Shown one piece after another: positions 51,027 through 60,070 of a stretch of DNA of 64,000 nucleotides (the first letter of the stretch is position 1; every line of letters begins with the position of its first letter). The stretch is taken from NCBI GenBank assembly GCA_018806915.1, contig JAGKQI010000098.1, positions 2,046,001 to 2,110,000 of the forward strand. Direction: 5' to 3'. Below the pieces are notes generated by a model. The model saw nothing but the letters and a program-made list of their open reading frames with translations, did not search any database and was not told the origin of the DNA. Origin of the DNA: Phytophthora colocasiae. Its lineage: Eukaryota; Oomycota; Peronosporomycetes; Peronosporales; Peronosporaceae. The translations under genes and the position numbers were made by a program.

Positions 51027-54000
51027 TTAGGTTTTCTTGGCTCTGTTCGTTCGTGCCTTGGCTTTGCCAACTGTTGCCACGTACTGCACGAACTTTGGGT
51101 CTCTTGTTTTGTCTGCATACTGCGATAGCAAAACAGGAATGTCCTTCCGCAGTTGCCGAGTTGGTTCCCAAGAGTCTTCAATCGATTCGAGACCTCTCCA
51201 GCTAACCAACACTTCGTAGTCCTGTTTCTCTTGGCACCAACGATATTCGTTTAGCTTAGACACCGTTAGCACCACTCCTTGGGCGCCGATGTGCTCCCGC
51301 AGTTCTTCCGTAATTTCCAACGAACTGTCAGCATAAAATTTTAGCCGAGAAGGATGTATGTCCCTTTCCTCCCCCGTTAGTAGATGTCGGACACCAAAGG
51401 AGTGTTTGTCAGCTCGTGTAACCTGGTACGGTCCCACCCAGATCACCAACAATTTATCGTAGTGCTTCTGGTCGACCCTTGACCTGAGGACGTAGTCGCC
51501 GACGCCGAAATTGGGCCGTCGTGCATACTTCTGCATCTTCTTATTTCTCTGTGTCTGTTTGTTGCGTGCCATTGTCATTGGTCTGTGCATCTCACGGATG
51601 CTGGCTTTCAACTCGTCTAACCATTTCGAGATTGAAGCTTTCTGCATTGGTACCGTCACGACTCGCCGTTGTTTGGTGTCAACGCAGAACGTCAGCGGCG
51701 TTGCCGGAGGTAGCCCGCAAAACAGCTCAACAGGTGCTCGATTCCCTAGTGACGGAACCGGTGTATGATTAAGGCTTGCCTGTAGAACAGGTACGAAGTA
51801 CGTCCAGTCGTGAGTGTTCACCTTATACTCGAGGCACAAGACACGAAGAACTTGAATGATATCTCTGTTCACCCGTTCAACACTTCCATTTATCCACGGG
51901 CTATATGCCACCGTGAAGTCATGGCTGGCCTTCAGTCGCCTACACACTTCCGCGACAACTTCGCTTGTAAAGTGCGAGCCTTGGTCGCTAATCCATACAG
52001 GCGGGGCTCCGAATCTACTATGCCACGCTAGTATCGCCTCCACTGCAACGCCACTAGTTGGATCTGCACACGGTGTCAGTTCCGTGAAATGTGTAGCCTC
52101 GTCTTTGAGTACTAACAAATAACAATCCCCAGCAAAAGTGTCCCCGAGACTCAAAAAGTCGAAATGCAACGCGCCATTACGTTCATTGTTCCGGTACGTT
52201 TCTCCCCATGGACGTTGAATAATCTTGCCTCCTTTGACGTGTTTGCACATTAGACAGTTTGCCAGGAACGTATCCACACGTTCTCGCAGTCGGTCAATGA
52301 GAAAAAGCCGCCTTAGGGATGTGAGCATGGCATCTCGTCCGCGGTGTCCCTGCGAGCCACAGTGTGCCACTACCAGCAACCGCTGAATTAGCCCGTTCGA
52401 TTTTTCTGGTATCCACACTTTATCATCAATGTACCAGCCTTGATCATCATCACCACACGTGCGTACCGGTCTACAGTCTGCATGTTTCACTTGTTCAGCA
52501 CGGATAGCCGCCCACGTTGGCCACTCAAAATCTGGGTCATCGAGCGGTCGAAGTCTGTGCAAGTGTGCCGGGAGATCGGTATGTTGCTGCTCCACTAACT
52601 GTGATCTGCCAACGGCCCGACGAGTTCGTTTACGCCGGGGTATGCTGTCTCCATTACGATCATCTCTGCTACGTTTCCGTAGTTTCATCACGTTCAAACG
52701 TACAGCTGGATCATGGTTTCCAGCCCATCGCGATACCATATCCGCCCACACGTTGGACTCTCCATCTATATGCTCAATCTCGTAATGATATTCCATCAGT
52801 TTCGTCGCCCACCGCAGCAGTTTACCGCGGATATGCTTTTTCACTTCTTGCCCAGGTGCGAACACGTAGATTAAATTCCGGTGGTCACAGTAGAGCTTGA
52901 AGCCGTTTGGGCGAAGCAGAAGGTAGCTTAGTTTGTCACATGCGCAGACGATTGGGTAAGCTTCCTTCTCAATGATGCTCCAATTTCGCTGCGCCCCAGT
53001 AAAAGTGCCACTCAAACAGATAAGCATCTCGTGGGCTTGCTCCCACACCTCTAGTTTAGGTTTCCAGTTCTCCACTTGAGTCACCAGCAAGCTCCACCCA
53101 ATGTCTGAGGCGTCCGTTAACACGCACATCTGTGCTCCTGCTTTTGGGTGCGCCAGTGTCACACTTTGTGATAGTTTTGCTTTCATTTCGTCGAATGCAT
53201 CTCTGTGTATAGCACTCAACTCGATTGCCACACTGGCGGCAGCCCGTTTGGTACGTTTGGAGGCTCGGGACATTGCGTCATCTAACAAGTCCTGCAGTGG
53301 CCGAGCCACTCTTGCGTAGTCGATTAGGGAGTCTCTCATCCAATTCGTAGCGCACAGGAATTGTTGTAGTTCGCCTGCTGACCGCGGGTATGGCATAGAT
53401 TGTAGAGCTCGTACTCGTTCCGGGTCATGATGCACCCCGTCACCATTAATTAATTTTCCACACCACCGAACTTCTTGTGCAAATAAGCAGGACTTCTTCG
53501 GGCTAAGCTTGAATCCGAAGAAATCAAGCAGCTCAAATAATCGTTCGAGCTTCACTAGGTAGGTTCTTGCATCTCGAGCATACAGAAGCAAGTCATCTAT
53601 CCACACGAGCAAGTGCTTGTGAAGCAATTCCTCTAAGCATTTCTGGATTGTTGACTGAAAAAACAAAGCTGCGTCCGTACATCCTTGGGGTACGCGGCGT
53701 GGCGTGTAGACTTTCCTGTGTGTCATGTATGACAGCCACTCCTGACACTCCTCAGCCAACGCCAACTGCCAGTATCCTTTTATAAAATCAAACAAACCGA
53801 AAAACCGAGCTCCTTCCACATTTTCAAGATCGACCTGCAAGTTAGGCATCACTCCGACAATTGCTTCGATGTCAGCGTTGACAGGCTTGTAATCTGACGT
53901 TTGTCGAAATTCACCTCCTGACTTGCGCACGGGAAGGGCTGGACAAGCCCACCGACTTTTGGCGTTCTCATAGACCCAGCCCAACTTGACCAGATCGTCG

Positions 54001-54962
54001 TTGAACTCGTCGAGAAACTTTCGTACCTCAGGAGGGTACTTCCGAGCCTTACATCGGTAAGGTTTCGCTCCTGGCTTCAGGCGTATCTTCATCGGTGGTA
54101 CGCGGGCCGGCGGGTCATCTCCTAGTCGAAGCCTCCATAGATCAAACCGAGTCGCAATCTTGCGGAGTGAAGGCACCAATTTATTTGGGAATCCATTTTC
54201 CACAGCTCGATCAATCATTTTCTCCACTTCAACGAGAACTTCTTCACTTAATCCAGCGCTAGAACCAATCTGCGGTTCATCCTCATCATCGAATTCATCA
54301 TCTCGTTCATCTCGTATTGTATTAGCCACTAGCAAGTCCAATTGCCTCAACACGTCAATACCTAGCATCGTCAATACATCGTTGCCAAGTAGGAACTCAG
54401 TGGAGTCACCAGGAATGACGAGACACTCAACTGGTTTAGCAATCCGAACCGTGCCTGCGACCGTAGTCAACTTGAGACGCAAATTCACAGTCATTTTCAC
54501 TTCAATTGGCTGTCCGTCAGCACCTTTGCACATGAGTGGTTCCTCCAACCTCACAGCTTTTTCTGCCTCCGGACAGTTTTTCACGAATCGTTCATACACC
54601 ATCATACTCATTCCAGACCTGTCCGCACCACTGTCAGCGCAGAAATCCACTTTGAAAGCGTCTTCCAACACAATAGAGCGCGATTGTGTCGGCAGGCATT
54701 CTGCAAGTCTTCTCAGATTAGCGGTGCCTCCCTGCGGAAGGATCCCCACTTTTTTTCTTCTGTGTGGGGGTTGTGAGCCGTTCTCGATCTTCCTTGGTCG
54801 CTGTTGGGCATCCACTAAGGTAGTGGGCTCCTCCACAGTGAAAGCAGCCCGTCTTTGGCGCTCCTTTAGAACTTGATTGCTCTTTCTTGTGTTTTTTGCT
54901 TGAGCTCTCAGCATGCGACTGCTCGACTTTCCTTTGCGCTTTGTCAGACTTCTTCTGCTCAC
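51027..54962 (-). CDS. Ty3/gypsy Pol polyprotein with chromodomain-like C-terminus
   Basis: Open frame of 1,311 codons, overlapping the Gag end by about 245 bp in the +1 frame, so a frameshift probably makes Gag-Pol. Domains in order: aspartic protease (CADSGADRS, near 107), reverse transcriptase (LVWIDDLLLYAR, near 455), RNase H (VLTDASDIGWS, near 619), integrase HHCC finger (HCGSQGHRGRD then CLMC) and catalytic core (FDFLSLGD near 933, WISDQGSHF near 990, NGSVERVNRD near 1027). The C-terminal DYEVLVSWRGLESIEDSWEP segment is a chromodomain, which can direct integration to marked chromatin. No stop or frameshift is visible, so the element may still be able to move. The start of Pol is not fixed by an ATG. 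Confidence 0.93.
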   Translation of the reverse strand: MSRRSLTKRKGKSSSRMLRAQAKNTRKSNQVLKERQRRAAFTVEEPTTLVDAQQRPRKIENGSQPPHRRKKVGILPQGGTANLRRLAECLPTQSRSIVLEDAFKVDFCADSGADRSGMSMMVYERFVKNCPEAEKAVRLEEPLMCKGADGQPIEVKMTVNLRLKLTTVAGTVRIAKPVECLVIPGDSTEFLLGNDVLTMLGIDVLRQLDLLVANTIRDERDDEFDDEDEPQIGSSAGLSEEVLVEVEKMIDRAVENGFPNKLVPSLRKIATRFDLWRLRLGDDPPARVPPMKIRLKPGAKPYRCKARKYPPEVRKFLDEFNDDLVKLGWVYENAKSRWACPALPVRKSGGEFRQTSDYKPVNADIEAIVGVMPNLQVDLENVEGARFFGLFDFIKGYWQLALAEECQEWLSYMTHRKVYTPRRVPQGCTDAALFFQSTIQKCLEELLHKHLLVWIDDLLLYARDARTYLVKLERLFELLDFFGFKLSPKKSCLFAQEVRWCGKLINGDGVHHDPERVRALQSMPYPRSAGELQQFLCATNWMRDSLIDYARVARPLQDLLDDAMSRASKRTKRAAASVAIELSAIHRDAFDEMKAKLSQSVTLAHPKAGAQMCVLTDASDIGWSLLVTQVENWKPKLEVWEQAHEMLICLSGTFTGAQRNWSIIEKEAYPIVCACDKLSYLLLRPNGFKLYCDHRNLIYVFAPGQEVKKHIRGKLLRWATKLMEYHYEIEHIDGESNVWADMVSRWAGNHDPAVRLNVMKLRKRSRDDRNGDSIPRRKRTRRAVGRSQLVEQQHTDLPAHLHRLRPLDDPDFEWPTWAAIRAEQVKHADCRPVRTCGDDDQGWYIDDKVWIPEKSNGLIQRLLVVAHCGSQGHRGRDAMLTSLRRLFLIDRLRERVDTFLANCLMCKHVKGGKIIQRPWGETYRNNERNGALHFDFLSLGDTFAGDCYLLVLKDEATHFTELTPCADPTSGVAVEAILAWHSRFGAPPVWISDQGSHFTSEVVAEVCRRLKASHDFTVAYSPWINGSVERVNRDIIQVLRVLCLEYKVNTHDWTYFVPVLQASLNHTPVPSLGNRAPVELFCGLPPATPLTFCVDTKQRRVVTVPMQKASISKWLDELKASIREMHRPMTMARNKQTQRNKKMQKYARRPNFGVGDYVLRSRVDQKHYDKLLVIWVGPYQVTRADKHSFGVRHLLTGEERDIHPSRLKFYADSSLEITEELREHIGAQGVVLTVSKLNEYRWCQEKQDYEVLVSWRGLESIEDSWEPTRQLRKDIPVLLSQYADKTRDPKFVQYVATVGKAKARTNRAKKT

Positions 54963-55788
54963 CGATGTGTATGCGCTTATTCTTCCGAAATGGCTGAGAC
55001 TTATCCTGACTTTTCTGCTTACGCGTCGAACTCAGTTCCTTCGCCAGCGCTCGGTGTTCAATGGCTTCCTCCAATGCCTGTTGACAAATTAACTTGTACA
55101 ACTTCCTCACGTTGCTCTGCGCTTCCGGGAAACGATAGTCAATTTCATTCTTAACTTTCTCTTTCAGAGTGGCCGGTAGCGAGTTTACGAGCAGCTTACA
55201 CTTCTTCTTCATGCCTTTTTCCTCATCGAAAAAACTCGAGAATCCATACTTCTTAATCAAAGTGTTGCACAGCATAAAGTAGTTGGTCACCCGCGAGGTA
55301 ATGTCCGTGTTGCTCATATCCATCCACAGCTCCGTCTGAAATAGCTCATTCACCGGCGGTAGTACTTGGTTTTGGTAGCTGTCAGTGATAGCGTGTATCT
55401 GCTCAAGTAGGAATTCGTCTGTGAGATCGTCCTTGGCGACACCCCAATTCACTTCACACAGCGTCTCCAGTAAGTCGTTGTCAAACGAGTTCCGGATGCT
55501 CTTCATTACTGCCTTGATGTCCTCCTTGCCGTCCTTGCATCGCTCCTTGACTGCCTCCTCATATCCTTTGCGAAGCTTTAGCCACTCGACTAACTCGTCA
55601 CGAGCGATTGAAGACACTTTCGGCGCCAGGACGAACGAAAAAATCGGCTGTGGGACACGGGACGTTCCTGTTGCACTTGCTTTATCACCCATTTCGTGCT
55701 TCAATCCTGCATCAGCATGCTGAGCACCAGGTCGTTCTCCAGCGTGGCCATGGCACGAAGACTCGTCATCGCTTAATGAGGACACCAT
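54718..55788 (-). CDS. Ty3/gypsy Gag protein
   Basis: 356 residues starting at ATG 55788, 59 bp inside the 5' LTR. The middle is a helical capsid region (DELVEWLKLRKGYEEAVKE, VTNYFMLCNTLIKKYGF). The C-terminus is strongly basic (KSQPFRKNKRIHIGEQKKS) with a zinc knuckle, CFHCGGAHYLSGC, spaced C-x2-C-x3-H-x4-C, one residue shorter than usual between the second Cys and His. Forms the particle that carries the RNA. Intact frame. Confidence 0.9.
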   Translation of the reverse strand: MVSSLSDDESSCHGHAGERPGAQHADAGLKHEMGDKASATGTSRVPQPIFSFVLAPKVSSIARDELVEWLKLRKGYEEAVKERCKDGKEDIKAVMKSIRNSFDNDLLETLCEVNWGVAKDDLTDEFLLEQIHAITDSYQNQVLPPVNELFQTELWMDMSNTDITSRVTNYFMLCNTLIKKYGFSSFFDEEKGMKKKCKLLVNSLPATLKEKVKNEIDYRFPEAQSNVRKLYKLICQQALEEAIEHRALAKELSSTRKQKSQDKSQPFRKNKRIHIGEQKKSDKAQRKVEQSHAESSSKKHKKEQSSSKGAPKTGCFHCGGAHYLSGCPTATKEDRERLTTPTQKKKSGDPSAGRHR

Positions 55789-55847
55789 CTTGGTTTCTTT
55801 TTTTTGTCTTTCCTTTCAAGTCGCGAGACCGCAACTAAAGAATTCTT

Positions 55848-56063
55848 TGTAGTAGGTCTGAGCGAAACTCTGTTAGGGAAGCCGGCGCTTCCTGGTAATT
55901 CCCTCAGTCTATTGAGTTCAAGTAGGTAAAATGTACTCTGCCTCACTGATCAGCTCCACCCGTCGAGCTTCAGTGGTTTCCTAACTCCTACATGCCAGCT
56001 CAACATCGCATCTGCGATGTTCCAGGTAGTGGGAAAAGGCTTGGTCTTGTAACCTCCACTACA
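55848..56063 (-). repeat. 5' LTR of the Ty3 element
   Basis: 216 bp, same sequence as the 3' LTR. Minus-strand reading through it extends the truncated AA17 frame by 38 spurious residues (CSGGYKTKPF...). Confidence 0.95.
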
Positions 56064-56703
56064 AAATGGCAAGACGATCTCATCGTCGCACCAGATCTCA
56101 CACGGTCCGTCGTGGTTCATCTTGCCTCCGTACCATTCGACCTGGTCCGGTAGCGGCTGTACAGCCCCACCCGTGGGGTCCGTGAAGCCACATTCGGGAG
56201 TCTTGGGCATCGTGAATCGGCCTTTGCTCATATCTTGGTTAGCGAGCAGAAACTCCTTCAACGATGTGTATTTTGACGCCTTGAACGACTTTCCGAATGC
56301 CGCAGCATTCAGTCCTGCATCCGGGTAGTTTGTAAATTTGTCGCCTTGTTGAGGCGTAAGAGCGGTCATGGGCACCAAAGCAGCGAAGTTGCCGCCGTAA
56401 CCTTCACCCGTGAACTTGAGACCAGGCTTGGACAGTGTCCCATGAGCGTTAACACTGGAAGTAGTTAACGTGGCGAAAACGAAGATAACGGCGGAAGTTG
56501 CTGCGAACATTGGAGCTCGGTAGGCAGGTTGGGGCAAATTCAGAAATGAAAGAAAGAAACCCTTGCGTTGTGGTGGTTATGACTCATGAGTGGATCCGGA
56601 AGCTATTATTTTGCTGCTGTATCATTGTGAGTGGAAGCGTGATAAAATATTGATGATTATTGACGTCGATTATGGTACACTAACGAGTGTCCTTTACACT
56701 TTA

Positions 56704-57748
56704 CTACCTCCGTGCGGAAAATGATGAGCATTTTAAAAAAAAATTGCGCAGCGCTCCGCCTCGTTGTTTTGGGGAGTTATTAGATTTGCAGAGGAGCTAT
56801 GCGTTTGTGTTGAGCTGCTGACAAAACCAAAAGAAATTTGTGAGCGTACGTGCTCCGCCACATTAGAAGCACTTCTAGTAGTAAAACGATCAAACTCAGA
56901 CGTCGTTGACGTCTCACGAGCAGTTAATGCGTCTGGAACATCAACAGGAGTTGTCAATACAGAAAAGGAGAGTGCCATAGCTGCCTGCTGTGCTATGGCA
57001 AGGGTTAATCCGTCGCAAGGCAGCGAAATCGGCAACTTATCGGCACGTATCAGCTTTTCCTTGTGCAAATGCCCGAGTCGATAGTTGTTGCGGCCTTCAT
57101 GCTTCAGTATCTCGTAAAACCACTTTTCGTCGATGTTAACCACGTCGTGCATTGCGTCGAACTTGTAGGTTCCATCAAGCTAAGGGGTCACATGATCCAT
57201 GCAGAACTGGAGCCTCTTGAGGCGATGCAAAGGGGTCAGCAGTAAATGAGTTTTTCTTAGCGCACGGCGTAGAAAACCCTCCTTCACGAGTTGTTGCACG
57301 AGATATGAGCTCACGCCAGACCCCTGTTGTATAGCACGCTGTTGCTCACGGTCATTTACTGGCACTTCGGCGAGGCACTTGCACAACTCCACGCGGTTCT
57401 TCTTCTTTCGCCCTCGGGATATTTTCTCGACTTGACTACCACTGCTATCCCCGGATACCCTGCTCCCAAATGCGAGAAACAGTTTAGATCAAAGTAGGCA
57501 GCTGTCCGCTTGATATCGCCGTGCCTGAGCACCCCTCCGTTGCTGTGAAGAAGCAGCATCTCCCACACTGCTTGGCGCTCTTCGTCAAACGCCTCCGATC
57601 CGCTCCGGTTTGAAAGTGAGGGGGGAGTTCCAGCGGGAAGATTGGGCGGGAGATTCGAAATTCAAAACATGATCAGATTTGCAAGGTATAGATTCTGAAC
57701 AGGATGTAATACAATTGGAAATGCTCATCATTTTCCGCACGGAGGTAG
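56704..57748 (-). mobile_element. Tc1/mariner element, 1,045 bp, decayed
   Basis: The first and last 30 bases (56704-56733 and 57719-57748) are perfect inverted repeats beginning CTACCTCCGTGCGG, and TA flanks both ends (56702-56703 and 57749-57750), the expected target duplication. The internal transposase on the minus strand is broken. It lies between the AA17 promoter and the Mutator-like gene. Perfect ends with a dead gene suggest it may have been mobilised in trans. Confidence 0.93.
56733..57568 (-). pseudogene. Tc1/mariner transposase remnant
   Basis: Three open pieces. 57568-57356 and 57392-57180 are in different frames and encode part of the N-terminal helical region (QQLVKEGFLRRALRKTHLLL, KRLQFCMDHVTP). 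An in-frame TAG at 57180-57182 separates this from 57152-56733. That last piece has MHDVVNIDEKWFYE, the first catalytic Asp motif of the family. The second Asp and the last acidic residue were not found, so there is an internal deletion. Not functional. Confidence 0.82.
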
Positions 57749-58025
57749 TACTTGTTTTCTGTCCGCAGGAGAACGCGTTGCCAGCACAATACAGTGCAGG
57801 GACAGCACAACAAACGTCTGGCAGCACAGCGAATGCGTGTCATCACAACAACTTGTGGTAGCAGCGGACTAAAATGCACAGGCTGTGTAAAGCAGTTGTT
57901 TTCATGTAACTAGAGTCAGTTCGTGTTTGAAGAGCCAACCAGAGGCCCCCACAGGCTCGCGTCAGCATCCACATTTGATAGGCTAGTAAAGGACAACAAA
58001 CACTGGAAAACGCACCCGAGCGATC

Positions 58026-59849
58026 ATGCCGAAACGCGTTGATTGGCGAGAGAAGGCCGTGGAGATCGACTCGGTCCTCGCCGAGAAGGTTATGGCGGAG
58101 ATGAAGTCGCATGACGTGAGTCACAGCCAAATCATGGCGTGTTCACTGTGCCCGGACGCCCTACACAAGATGCGATATCGTCTCCTGAAGTGCAGCTCTT
58201 ATCCGTGCGAGGAGGACAGCGTGGATGCGTGTTCTTGGAGGGGGAAGACACTGACATGTCTGGAGACCGGTGTACAGTCAATTTTCGACTTTGGTGAGCA
58301 CACGAGCAGTGCCAGGTCCCCCAAAAAGAAGCGCTTAACCCCTGTGCAGAAAGGTTTTTGCAGGGAGATGGCTACACACCACATGCGACCTCTAAGAATT
58401 CGGAATGCTCTAGCTAGGAAGTTTGACACGCCTTTGGAAGACGTACCATCCCTCAGTACCGTTCAAAACTTCGTAAATTACTACTCCCGGAAGTACTTGG
58501 ACAACCACGACCGATTGGACACCATCAAGGCCTGGGTTCATAGTCATGCGTTCAACGGAAGCGAGACACTACATCAGCCGTTTGCGTTTGGGTGGGATAC
58601 CGACGCTGATGGGAACTTAGTCGTGGGCAATGGATCCGATGAAAAGCCGTTTATTATCGGAATTACGACGAAAGCGCTGCTGCTACGAATGAACCGTTCT
58701 CCCGACAGTTTTGTGTTTCACATCGACAACACGTATAAAACGAATCAGTGCGATTACCCCGTAATGGTGCTGGGAATCTCGGATTCCTCACGTGCGTTCC
58801 ACTTGGTGGCCCTGTTTGTTGTCTCTCAAGAGACTCAACCCATTTTTGAAGCTGTTCTGCGGTCGCTGGACCAAATCTACGAATTGGTGGCTGAAAATGG
58901 TCTGGAAGTGCGGTACGTCATGGCGGACGCGGACCAAGCGCAGTTCAATGCACTCCAATCTGTGTTTGCCGGTTCTGGTAAATTCTACTTCCTCATGTGC
59001 TTTTTCCATTTAATGGAAAATGTACACAAAGCGATTAAGGGCTTTCCCTCGGGTGTGGCAAGCATGATTGTACGAGATCTCTACGACTTGCACTTCGCGC
59101 GTTCATGGGAAGCATTTGTTCAGTTACGGGACGCTATAGTTCGTAGTTGGTTCGCAGATATTACTCTCGTTGGATTCACGAAGTACATGTGTGAGCAGTG
59201 GCTGTACGGGCGGTTCAGCTGCTGGCAGGCGTTTGCTACCCCCTGTGGCTACGCTACGACTAACAACCCCGTAGAGACGTTTAACGCTTCACTGAAGCGT
59301 GACTACACACTCCGACGTCGTCTGAAAATGGGTGCGTTATTGCGTGAATTGAGCTCGTGCTGCGCGTCTACATCCGAGTCACCCAAGACGTTCATGACCA
59401 CCCCAGTTCCAGCGTCAACCCTCACACGGCGAGCACAGGACATGAAACGCGCAGGCTTACTATCCATGAGCGAGGGCCAGGACTTCGGTTTTACGCGCGC
59501 TGGGGCACCTCAAGTGGTAAGAGTGTTGTCCATGCGTCCACCACGAATTACTGTTGCCCCCAATAAACGTACCGAGGAGGGAATAGCTGTGTCGGCTCAG
59601 ATGGGCAGTAACTACGCTCGGATGGAAGTCGAAGGACAGCCATGGGGAGGTTGGCCAGTGGATGTACAGCAGCAATGGTGTCCCTGCAACTACTGGTTTG
59701 CATTTGGTGCGTGTGTGCACGTAATACATGCACTACGATCTTCGGCTCGTGTGGACTCCAGTGGGCACGAAGTCCTTGTCCGCAGGAAGAAGCGTAAGAA
59801 CACAGGTGGTCGCCCGCGCGCTATTGGCCCAGCACTCAGTTACGATTGA
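58026..59849 (+). CDS. Mutator-like (MULE) transposase, intact frame
   Basis: Single exon, 607 residues. The DDE core has VFHIDNTYKTNQCDYPVM (first Asp, near 233), YVMADADQAQF (second, near 300) and NNPVETFNASLKR (Glu, near 415). The C-terminal SWIM finger has CPCNYWFAFGACVHVIHAL (C-x-C ... C-x-H, near 552). The basic tail RRKKRKNTGGRPRA looks like an AT-hook/NLS. No matched terminal inverted repeats were seen within about 250 bp on either side. It may be an element with distant or decayed ends, or a host-captured gene like FAR1/FHY3 in plants. Nothing shows expression. Confidence 0.88.
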   Translation: MPKRVDWREKAVEIDSVLAEKVMAEMKSHDVSHSQIMACSLCPDALHKMRYRLLKCSSYPCEEDSVDACSWRGKTLTCLETGVQSIFDFGEHTSSARSPKKKRLTPVQKGFCREMATHHMRPLRIRNALARKFDTPLEDVPSLSTVQNFVNYYSRKYLDNHDRLDTIKAWVHSHAFNGSETLHQPFAFGWDTDADGNLVVGNGSDEKPFIIGITTKALLLRMNRSPDSFVFHIDNTYKTNQCDYPVMVLGISDSSRAFHLVALFVVSQETQPIFEAVLRSLDQIYELVAENGLEVRYVMADADQAQFNALQSVFAGSGKFYFLMCFFHLMENVHKAIKGFPSGVASMIVRDLYDLHFARSWEAFVQLRDAIVRSWFADITLVGFTKYMCEQWLYGRFSCWQAFATPCGYATTNNPVETFNASLKRDYTLRRRLKMGALLRELSSCCASTSESPKTFMTTPVPASTLTRRAQDMKRAGLLSMSEGQDFGFTRAGAPQVVRVLSMRPPRITVAPNKRTEEGIAVSAQMGSNYARMEVEGQPWGGWPVDVQQQWCPCNYWFAFGACVHVIHALRSSARVDSSGHEVLVRRKKRKNTGGRPRAIGPALSYD

Positions 59850-60070
59850 TTCAGCACTCGCTTGAAAGCGCATTAGGCAGTGTAGAAACGACGTTTGCAT
59901 CTAATACGACCAATGCACCATTGTTCACGTGAGGCAACAGTAAGATCTCATTTCACCTCCATATAAACGCATCCAGCACTTAGGTAAAAGGTGCTTCTCA
60001 TTTTTAGACTCCTCATATGCTACCATCTTGTGTCCAGGCAGTAGATCCATGCGAGTGTTTGGTCTTCGTC

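Larger units (their letters stand above)
50775..56063 (-). mobile_element. Ty3/gypsy LTR retrotransposon, complete, 5,289 bp
   Basis: Two 216-bp LTRs, 50775-50990 and 55848-56063, start TG and end CA and look identical base for base. The flanks carry the same 5 bp, AAATG, at 50770-50774 and 56064-56068. A purine-rich tract (AGGAGGGCAG read on the minus strand, 50991-51000) precedes the 3' LTR. Gag and Pol lie between, on the minus strand. The primer-binding site should be just inside 55847, but no tRNA was recognised. Identical LTRs with open frames mean very recent insertion. It sits inside the AA17 gene. Confidence 0.96.
50419..56510 (-). pseudogene. AA17 LPMO (pectin-active), interrupted by an LTR retrotransposon
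   Basis: Coding pieces 56510-56064 and 50774-50419, separated by the 5.3-kb insertion. With one copy of the AAATG duplication counted, the two pieces are in register, so the gene was open before the insertion. A 22-residue signal peptide is followed directly by the mature His1 of the copper histidine brace (SVNA-HGTLSKPG). Other landmarks are CGFTDPTGG, KMNHDGPCEIWCDD (likely second brace His), and after the break LTMYWMSTLLEWQVYIDC. A Ser/Thr/Gly-rich tail closes the protein. AA17 LPMOs are oomycete enzymes that oxidise pectic homogalacturonan and help plant infection. Now the frame runs into LTR sequence and stops at 55950, so the enzyme would be truncated after about half its length. Confidence 0.9.

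Noticed and set aside
54160..54876. 238-codon plus-strand frame inside the retrotransposon
   Set aside because: Antisense of Pol, with no recognisable content.
55950..56063. C-terminal 38 residues (CSGGYKTKPF...) of the minus-strand AA17 frame
   Set aside because: They are encoded by the LTR, not by the LPMO gene. The true downstream half is at 50419-50774.
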